Assembly (NCBI GenBank): GCA_029556045.1
Contig: JAKQGS010000048.1
Span: 1 to 10,645 of the forward strand
Source: Pseudomonadota bacterium
GTDB taxonomy: Bacteria > Bdellovibrionota > Oligoflexia > Oligoflexales > Oligoflexaceae
Length of the DNA: 10,645 nucleotides
Direction of reading: 5' to 3'
The notes beneath the pieces were generated by a model. It was given only the letters and a program-made list of their open reading frames with translations, was not told where the DNA came from and searched no databases. Below are positions 5,974 to 10,645 of this stretch, one piece after another. A program made the position numbers and the translations under genes. The first letter of the stretch is position 1, and the number at the start of each line of letters is the position of its first letter.

Positions 5974-7155
5974 ATGCAAACGAAATATCTGGCTTTTGCG
6001 TTACTGGCATCAGTAGTTGCCTGCAAAAAACCAAGCGATGCATCCAGCCTGAGAGCCGGTAGTTCCACTCCGCAGGATACCAGTGCCATCAGCAACCTTT
6101 TTGCATCAGCGCCCGCTAATAGCATCAACGTTATTACCAAAGCCTTTCAAACTGCGGGTGCTGACAAGGATGTGACACCGGATGAGGCTCGCGCCATTAT
6201 GACGGGAATTTATCTCAATAACGTAACGCTGGCGGAATCCCGGCGGTTTCGCGATCTGACGGATCCGGATTTTTGGGCCTTTAGCCGGGATGTGGAACGA
6301 GACACCTTTGCGGTGTTTGCCACCTTCGCCGGAGCGCCTGCTCAGGAGCCAACCTTGCCAGCCCCCCCGCCTTTGGCTGCATCCATTTCCGGAGCGGTCT
6401 TTATGCCGGTGGATGGGGATGTCATGCGGGTGAGCGACGCCATCAACCTGCGCCAGGGTCTCGTCAATGATAGTTATTTTCTGGCCACTGTGATGGCAGC
6501 CCAGGCCAAAGGCCCTCGGTTTCATAAGCGGATCGTTCAAAATGATGACGGCACCTTTGGTGTGAAGTTTTTCAATTGCAGCGGCTCGGGACAGGGCATT
6601 GCCGCAGAAACCGTTCAAGTCAATGGCTCTCTGCCCGTCTATACCGGCAATAAACTGGTGGGGGCCCACAATAAGGATGCCATGGAAATGTGGCCGTCCA
6701 TCGTGGAAAAGGCTTATGCCACCTGGAAAGGCGGCTATGACAAGATCGAAGACGGCAGCCCCTCTCTCGCCAATGCCCTTTGTGAAAACTCCGGAGTGGC
6801 TGTGGAATCAGTTTCAGACTTAAGTGTGCTTCCTGATCAGGGCGTGGCACTTTTTGATAAAATGCGAGCGTATGACCTCAACAAACAGCCGATGGTGGCC
6901 ACCACCGGAGCGGAAGTTGGGGCCACCGGCCTGCAGCCCAATACCACGTACGCGGTGTCCCAAGCGATCCTGCGGGATAAGGGCACCACCCGCATCATTG
7001 AACTGCGTGCCACCAAAGGTCCTGCTGGTGAGCCCGCCAGCAATGGCAGCGCTCTCGATGGCGATCCCGATGGAGAATTCCGCATCAACTATGAATACTT
7101 CCTGCGGTATTTCCAAAAGGTGGACATGGCCTCCACAAAGCCGGCTGATCTTTAA
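5974..7155 (+). CDS. Lipoprotein with a catalytically dead calpain-like (peptidase C2) domain
   Basis: 393-residue product. Residues 1-16 are a lipoprotein signal peptide with lipobox VVA-C17, followed by KK, a Ser/Thr-rich linker, a helical region (about 45-115) and a Pro-rich linker (PTLPAPPP). From about residue 150 it follows the calpain protease core: LRQGLVNDSYFLA matches the family's QGxLGDCWFLA, then the calpain-like DGTFGVKFF and MWPSIVEKAYATWKGGYDKI, TTYAV where the family has HAYSV, ELRATKG where it has LRNPWG, and the closing DGEFRINYEYFLRYFQKVDM. Catalytic Cys is S167, His is T324 and Asn is A346, so no cysteine protease activity is expected, although the oxyanion-hole Gln (Q161) is kept. 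The start at 5974 has GAGGA 6 bases upstream. It lies behind the HtrA gene after a 146-base A+T-rich gap. Calpain ancestry is strongly supported; the present role (binding, scaffold) is unknown. Residues +2/+3 after Cys are KK, not Asp, so outer-membrane sorting is plausible by the E. coli rule. Confidence 0.8.
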   Translation: MQTKYLAFALLASVVACKKPSDASSLRAGSSTPQDTSAISNLFASAPANSINVITKAFQTAGADKDVTPDEARAIMTGIYLNNVTLAESRRFRDLTDPDFWAFSRDVERDTFAVFATFAGAPAQEPTLPAPPPLAASISGAVFMPVDGDVMRVSDAINLRQGLVNDSYFLATVMAAQAKGPRFHKRIVQNDDGTFGVKFFNCSGSGQGIAAETVQVNGSLPVYTGNKLVGAHNKDAMEMWPSIVEKAYATWKGGYDKIEDGSPSLANALCENSGVAVESVSDLSVLPDQGVALFDKMRAYDLNKQPMVATTGAEVGATGLQPNTTYAVSQAILRDKGTTRIIELRATKGPAGEPASNGSALDGDPDGEFRINYEYFLRYFQKVDMASTKPADL

Positions 7156-7161
7156 GCCGGC
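7140..7161 (+). other. Hairpin over the lipoprotein stop codon
   Basis: GCCGGC (7140-7145) and GCCGGC (7156-7161) can pair across a 10-base loop that contains the TAA stop. No T-tract follows. It may protect the mRNA 3' end or form part of a two-hairpin termination region with 7195-7239. Confidence 0.35.
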
Positions 7162-7194
7162 AGAGAATCCGAACAGATACTTCCTCGCTTTACT

Positions 7195-7239
7195 GATAAT
7201 GATACGCCCCTGGCTCCTTCAGGCCAGGGGCCCATTATC
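7195..7239 (+). terminator. Long two-part hairpin, terminator-like but without a T-tract
   Basis: An inner 9-bp perfect stem GCCCCTGGC (7206-7214) with GCCAGGGGC (7223-7231) and 8-base loop is extended by an outer perfect 7-bp stem GATAATG (7195-7201) with CATTATC (7233-7239), separated by a 4/1-base internal loop. No run of T follows on either strand (CCTCTATAAT on the plus strand). It probably marks the end of the lipoprotein transcript, but it could also act as an RNA stabiliser or a protein site. Confidence 0.5.
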
Positions 7240-7309
7240 CCTCTATAATCACTGGAATTTTTAAAGCATTGCGCCCCTTGCGTTCCCCATTGTTTTTTCC
7301 AGAAATCCC

Positions 7310-7338
7310 TTTTTAAAGCCCATTTTCCCCGTTATACT
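7310..7338 (+). promoter_or_regulatory. Putative promoter for transketolase
   Basis: TATACT (7333-7338) is a good -10 hexamer. The -35 region is weak (TTTTTA at 7310-7315, 17 bases upstream). Predicted start is near 7345, with a leader of about 50 bases that contains an eight-T run (7349-7356). Confidence 0.35.
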
Positions 7339-7393
7339 CCCGCCCACAACAGCGCGATTTTTTTCTTAAATCTCAAGGCCAAGGTGGGGGACC

Positions 7394-9358
7394 ATGAACG
7401 ATTTACAGACGATCAATGTATTAAAAGGACTGGTGATTGACGGGGTCAACAAAGCCCAATCGGGGCATCCCGGTGGCGCCATGTCCAGCATGGACTTCGC
7501 TTATCTGCTGTTCACGGAGTTTCTCAACTATTCCCCCGACGATCCCCGCTGGCTGGGACGAGACCGCTTTATCCTCAGCGCTGGTCATGAGTCGATGCTG
7601 ATTTACTCGCTGCTGCACATGCAGGGTTTTTTGGGTATGGATGAGCTGAAACGCTTTCGCCAGCTCCACTCCAAAACCCCCGGACACCCGGAAAACTATT
7701 TGACCCCCGGCATTGAATGCACCACTGGCCCCCTGGGGCAAGGGGTGGCCATGTCGGTGGGGTTTGCCATCGCCGCCAAGCATCTGGCCGCCACACAGGA
7801 CTCTGAGCTGTTCAATTATAAGATCTGGGCCCTGATGGGGGATGGCTGCGTGCAGGAAGGCGTCACCCTGGCGGCCGCCTCCACCGCTGGTCATTTTAAA
7901 CTGAACAACCTCATCTGGTTTTACGACCGCAACCGGGTACAGATCTCCGGCCGCATCGATCGTTCAGTGTCTGATGATCATAAAAAAGTTTTTGAAGGCT
8001 CCGGCTGGCACGTGGTGGAAGTGGATGGCCATGACCACGGCAAACTGCGGGCGGTGATGGAAGAAGCCCGCAGCGGCAAACATCAAAAGCCGTTTTTGAT
8101 CATCGGGGACACCACCATGGCCCGGGGAACTTTTTCAATGGAAGGCAGCGCCAAAACCCACGGCTCACCGCTGCCTGCCGACGAGCGCCTCAAGACCAAA
8201 GAAAAACTCGGCTTACCCACCGATCAGGATTTTTACTGCCCCACCGAAGCGGTGCAACACTTCCGCCGCAATTGGGACGGACTGCGGCAGAAAGTCGCTG
8301 GGTGGAATCAGCGCTTTGAAACAAAACTGGCCAGTGACAGCAAGTTCAAGTCGTTTTACGAACAGGCCTTTAACCCCAACGCATCCTACTCACACCTTCC
8401 CCCCATGGAATGGCCGCGGGACAAGGCGGTGGCGACCCGTAACGCCTTTGGGGACATCATTGAAAAATGGGCGGATCATCTGCCGCAGCTGATTGGGGGC
8501 AGCGCCGACCTGGAGCCTTCCAATATGACTGGGGCGTTTGCCAAAAAGGTGGGAGACTTTGGGGGCGAAACACCACAGAACCGCAATATTTCATTTGGGG
8601 TGCGGGAATTTCCCATGTCCGCCATCGCCAACGGCATCGCCCTGCATGGGGGCTTGATCCCTTTTGATGCCACCTTCCTGTCGTTTGCGGATTATTCGCG
8701 TCCTGCGCTGCGGTTGGGAGCGATTCAAAAGGTGCGGGTGATCCATGAGTTCACCCACGACTCCTTTCAACTGGGAGAAGACGGCCCCACCCACCAGCCG
8801 GTGGAGCACCTGATGTCCTTGCGGGTGATTCCCAACTTTTATGTGATGCGCCCCGCTGATGCCTTTGAAACCGAAATGATGTTCCGCACCGCCCTCACCC
8901 TGCAGGCACCATCCGCCATCTGTCTCTCGCGGCAGAATCTGCCAATCCTGCCGTTAACCCGTGAGCAGGTGGCTCAATCGGTTCGGGGAGCCTACACCAT
9001 CAGTGGCCCCGAGGATGCCACCATGACCCTTATCGCCACCGGGGGCGAAGTGGCCCTGGCCATGGAAGTGGCGAAACGCATCACGGATCGCACGGTTAAA
9101 GTGGTATCGATGCCCTGCTGGGAATTGTTTGAAGCTCAAGATGCCTCTTACCGCCATCGCGTCATCAATCCAAACTGCTCACAGCTGGTATCCATGGAAG
9201 CTGGAACCACATTAGGGTGGCAAAAGTACACCGGCGCTAAGGGGCTGAACATCGGCTTGGATCATTTTGGCGACAGCGCTCCCGCCAAAGATCTCGAAAA
9301 AGAATATGGCTTCACGCCCGATCAGGTGACGGAGCGGATTCGCCAGCATTTTGGGTAA
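7394..9358 (+). CDS. tkt: Transketolase
   Basis: Thiamine-diphosphate enzyme moving two-carbon units between ketose and aldose phosphates in the non-oxidative pentose phosphate pathway, in the cytoplasm. The 654 residues are close to the usual ~660. Visible sites: H25 in SGHPGG, H65 in SAGHES, the ThDP/metal motif starting G149-D-G151 and ending near FYDRN, catalytic E405 in GVREFPMSAIANGIALHGG, and the substrate-binding D463 and H467 in GEDGPTHQP, followed by CLSRQNLP. The order is the full pyrimidine/PP/C-terminal layout. The start has AAGGTGG 6 bases upstream. The first-domain wording (FAYLLFTEFLNY, SAGHESMLIYSLLHMQG) differs from E. coli TktA (SNGHGSML) and resembles another bacterial subtype. 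It is monocistronic: its own promoter region and a clear terminator; no transaldolase or Rpe gene is nearby. Confidence 0.97.
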   Translation: MNDLQTINVLKGLVIDGVNKAQSGHPGGAMSSMDFAYLLFTEFLNYSPDDPRWLGRDRFILSAGHESMLIYSLLHMQGFLGMDELKRFRQLHSKTPGHPENYLTPGIECTTGPLGQGVAMSVGFAIAAKHLAATQDSELFNYKIWALMGDGCVQEGVTLAAASTAGHFKLNNLIWFYDRNRVQISGRIDRSVSDDHKKVFEGSGWHVVEVDGHDHGKLRAVMEEARSGKHQKPFLIIGDTTMARGTFSMEGSAKTHGSPLPADERLKTKEKLGLPTDQDFYCPTEAVQHFRRNWDGLRQKVAGWNQRFETKLASDSKFKSFYEQAFNPNASYSHLPPMEWPRDKAVATRNAFGDIIEKWADHLPQLIGGSADLEPSNMTGAFAKKVGDFGGETPQNRNISFGVREFPMSAIANGIALHGGLIPFDATFLSFADYSRPALRLGAIQKVRVIHEFTHDSFQLGEDGPTHQPVEHLMSLRVIPNFYVMRPADAFETEMMFRTALTLQAPSAICLSRQNLPILPLTREQVAQSVRGAYTISGPEDATMTLIATGGEVALAMEVAKRITDRTVKVVSMPCWELFEAQDASYRHRVINPNCSQLVSMEAGTTLGWQKYTGAKGLNIGLDHFGDSAPAKDLEKEYGFTPDQVTERIRQHFG

Positions 9359-9389
9359 GGAGGGCTTCGGCCCCCCTTCTCTTTATTTT
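9357..9389 (+). terminator. Intrinsic terminator of transketolase with UUCG tetraloop
   Basis: AAGGAGGGC (9357-9365) pairs with GCCCCCCTT (9370-9378) with one A-C mismatch, closed by C(TTCG)G, an extra-stable tetraloop. It starts inside the stop codon and is followed by the T-rich TCTCTTTATTTT. Confidence 0.85.
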
Positions 9390-9466
9390 GATTTAACTGG
9401 CACTTTGCGGCTCCTCGGTCGTACAATGATGGGACCAAATCTCGTTGTTAGCAAAAGGAGTTGCTT

Positions 9467-10645
9467 ATGGCCCTCAAAATACGAAGGGCGGCGGTGCTGG
9501 GTTCTGGCGTCATGGGCGCCCAGATCGCAGCTTTACTGGCAGCCGCCGGCGTGCGCACCCACCTGTTGGATCTGGCTTCCGAAGCCCCTCCCGCCGACCC
9601 CAAAGCGGCTAAGGCGGTGGGAAGCAACTTTCGCTCCACCCGCGCTATTCTGGCGGTGGAGAACCTCAAAACATTAAAACCCTCGCCCCTCTACTCGGAA
9701 TCGGTGCTGGTCAATATCATTCCCGGCAACTTTGATGACGATATGTCCGTTTTAAACGACGTGGACTGGGTGATCGAAGCGGTGGCGGAGCGCATGGACA
9801 TTAAGAAGTCCATGTTAAAACGCATCGCCCAGAATACCCGACCCGCCACCCCCATCACCACCAATACCTCCGGTCTGTCGATGGCGGCCATCTGTGCGGA
9901 TGAGGATGAGTTTGTGAAACGGCGGTTTTTCGGCACCCACTTTTTTAACCCGCCCCGCTATATGAAACTGCTGGAGATCATCCCCCATGGGGAAACGGAT
10001 CCCGAACTGGTGAAAGATCTTTCCCTGTGGATTCGCACCCGTCTTGGCAAGGGATTGGTGACTACCAACGATACCATCAACTTTATCGCCAACCGCATTG
10101 GGGTCTTTAATATCCAGGCCACCCTGCGGCATATGGCGGATCTCAAACTCAATATTGAAACCGTCGATGCCCTGACGGGCAAACTGATGGGACGCCCGGC
10201 TTCCGCAACATTTCGCACCATGGACGTGGTGGGCCTTGATGTTTTCCATCATGTGGCCCGCAATGTCTACGACTACGATCCCAAGGATCCTTATCGTGAA
10301 TGGTTTCTCGCTCCCTCCTGGCTGGAGGGCCTGATCAAGAGCGGACGGCTGGGACAGAAAACCAACAGCGTCGGCATGTATAAAAAGGATAAATCACCCG
10401 CCGGTGAAACCGTGATCCTGGCCTATCGTCCGGATAAGGATAGTTACGAAACGCAATCGCCCCAGTCATTTGCCTGGGTCAAAGAAGCCACCAAAATGCC
10501 GGACACCATGGCGCGGATGAAGTTCATCCTGAGCCAGAAGGACGATGGTGCGGAATTTATCTGGCGCGTCTTGCGGGACACCATGGCCTATTCCGCACTG
10601 CTGCTGTCGGATATCGCTAACGACAACGTCCTGGCGGTGGACCAG
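9467..10645 (+). CDS. fadN: 3-hydroxyacyl-CoA dehydrogenase, FadN-like (partial, C-terminus beyond right edge)
   Basis: NAD-dependent oxidation of 3-hydroxyacyl-CoA in fatty-acid beta-oxidation, cytoplasmic. The 393 visible codons hold the Rossmann fold with G12-S-G14-V-M-G17 and D35 for the NAD ribose, then the active-site residues S135 (NTSGLS), H158 (GTHFFNPP), E170 (LLEIIP) and N209 (FIANRIG). The text RPASATFRTMDVVGLD and HVARNVYD matches, from memory, the FadN group of long hydroxyacyl-CoA dehydrogenases (about 790 residues), in which an enoyl-CoA hydratase-like domain follows. That part lies beyond the window, so the bifunctional nature is inferred. The start has AAAAGGAG (9453-9460) 6 bases upstream. 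TACAAT at 9422-9427 may be the -10; no good -35 is seen. In FadN operons a thiolase (fadA) and acyl-CoA dehydrogenase (fadE) often follow; look to the right of the window. Confidence 0.9.
   Translation, partial: MALKIRRAAVLGSGVMGAQIAALLAAAGVRTHLLDLASEAPPADPKAAKAVGSNFRSTRAILAVENLKTLKPSPLYSESVLVNIIPGNFDDDMSVLNDVDWVIEAVAERMDIKKSMLKRIAQNTRPATPITTNTSGLSMAAICADEDEFVKRRFFGTHFFNPPRYMKLLEIIPHGETDPELVKDLSLWIRTRLGKGLVTTNDTINFIANRIGVFNIQATLRHMADLKLNIETVDALTGKLMGRPASATFRTMDVVGLDVFHHVARNVYDYDPKDPYREWFLAPSWLEGLIKSGRLGQKTNSVGMYKKDKSPAGETVILAYRPDKDSYETQSPQSFAWVKEATKMPDTMARMKFILSQKDDGAEFIWRVLRDTMAYSALLLSDIANDNVLAVDQ

Noticed and set aside
6140..6190. EF-hand-like stretch (DKDVTPDE) in the lipoprotein, suggesting calcium-bound calpain
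   Set aside because: The loop is shorter than the 12-residue EF-hand loop and lacks the central glycine and several ligand positions.
6463..6480. Ser167 as a working serine nucleophile replacing the calpain Cys
   Set aside because: The matching His and Asn positions are Thr and Ala, so no general base is available at the normal site; an inactive fold is more likely.
6106..6669. 187-codon open frame on the minus strand
   Set aside because: It lies antisense to the calpain-like gene, with no recognisable motif and no convincing ribosome site.
7244..7249. Perfect TATAAT hexamer upstream of tkt
   Set aside because: At 16-18 bases upstream there is only the GC-rich arm of the hairpin and no -35-like hexamer; TATACT at 7333 is better placed for tkt.
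9397..9411. Possible sigma54 promoter (TGGCAC followed by TTTGCGG) before fadN
   Set aside because: The TTGC element is several bases too close to TGGCAC for the fixed GG/GC spacing of sigma54 sites.
1..10645. Mobile element, prophage, CRISPR or RNA gene
   Set aside because: No transposase, integrase, repeat-spacer array, terminal repeats, tRNA cloverleaf or rRNA-like sequence was seen anywhere in the window.

Overview
This window looks like ordinary chromosome from a Gram-negative bacterium of moderate-to-high G+C. The evidence is a periplasmic HtrA protease with a Sec signal peptide, a class A penicillin-binding protein, an HU protein and a lipoprotein with an N-terminal lipobox. The mix of a calpain-fold lipoprotein, a FadN-type hydroxyacyl-CoA dehydrogenase and this transketolase subtype suggests a deep-branching proteobacterial-like lineage such as Bdellovibrionota/Oligoflexia. 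That placement is a guess from family resemblance, not a demonstrated taxonomy.

Layout: (1) 1-2267, minus strand: most of a PBP1A-type bifunctional peptidoglycan synthase, which runs off the left edge, with its own promoter and a TTG start. (2) 2359-2756, minus strand: an HU gene with promoter and intrinsic terminator. (3) 2918-3862, plus strand: ispA (farnesyl diphosphate synthase class), divergent from HU. (4) 3842-4651, plus strand: a two-gene cassette encoding a HEPN protein of the HI0074/HepT type and an MNT-type minimal nucleotidyltransferase. The genes overlap by 8 bases and are preceded by a perfect inverted repeat on a putative promoter. This fits a HepT-MntA (type VII) toxin-antitoxin system. 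(5) 4742-5827: a single-PDZ periplasmic HtrA/DegS-like serine protease. (6) 5828-5973: a conspicuously A+T-rich leader. (7) 5974-7155: a lipoprotein whose body is a calpain-like (peptidase C2) domain with all three catalytic positions replaced. (8) 7140-7239: two hairpins. (9) 7394-9358: transketolase with a UUCG-loop terminator. (10) 9467 to the right edge: the N-terminal half of a FadN-like 3-hydroxyacyl-CoA dehydrogenase.

Most genes seem to be separate transcription units for core functions: cell wall synthesis, nucleoid structure, isoprenoids, pentose phosphate pathway and fatty-acid oxidation. The least ordinary parts are the HepT-MntA cassette between ispA and the HtrA gene, and the lipid-anchored pseudo-calpain next to the HtrA protease. 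No tRNA, rRNA, CRISPR array, insertion sequence or attachment site was seen. No gene-free stretch exceeds 300 bases; the longest are 2695-2983 (HU/ispA promoters) and 7156-7393 (hairpins plus the transketolase promoter region).
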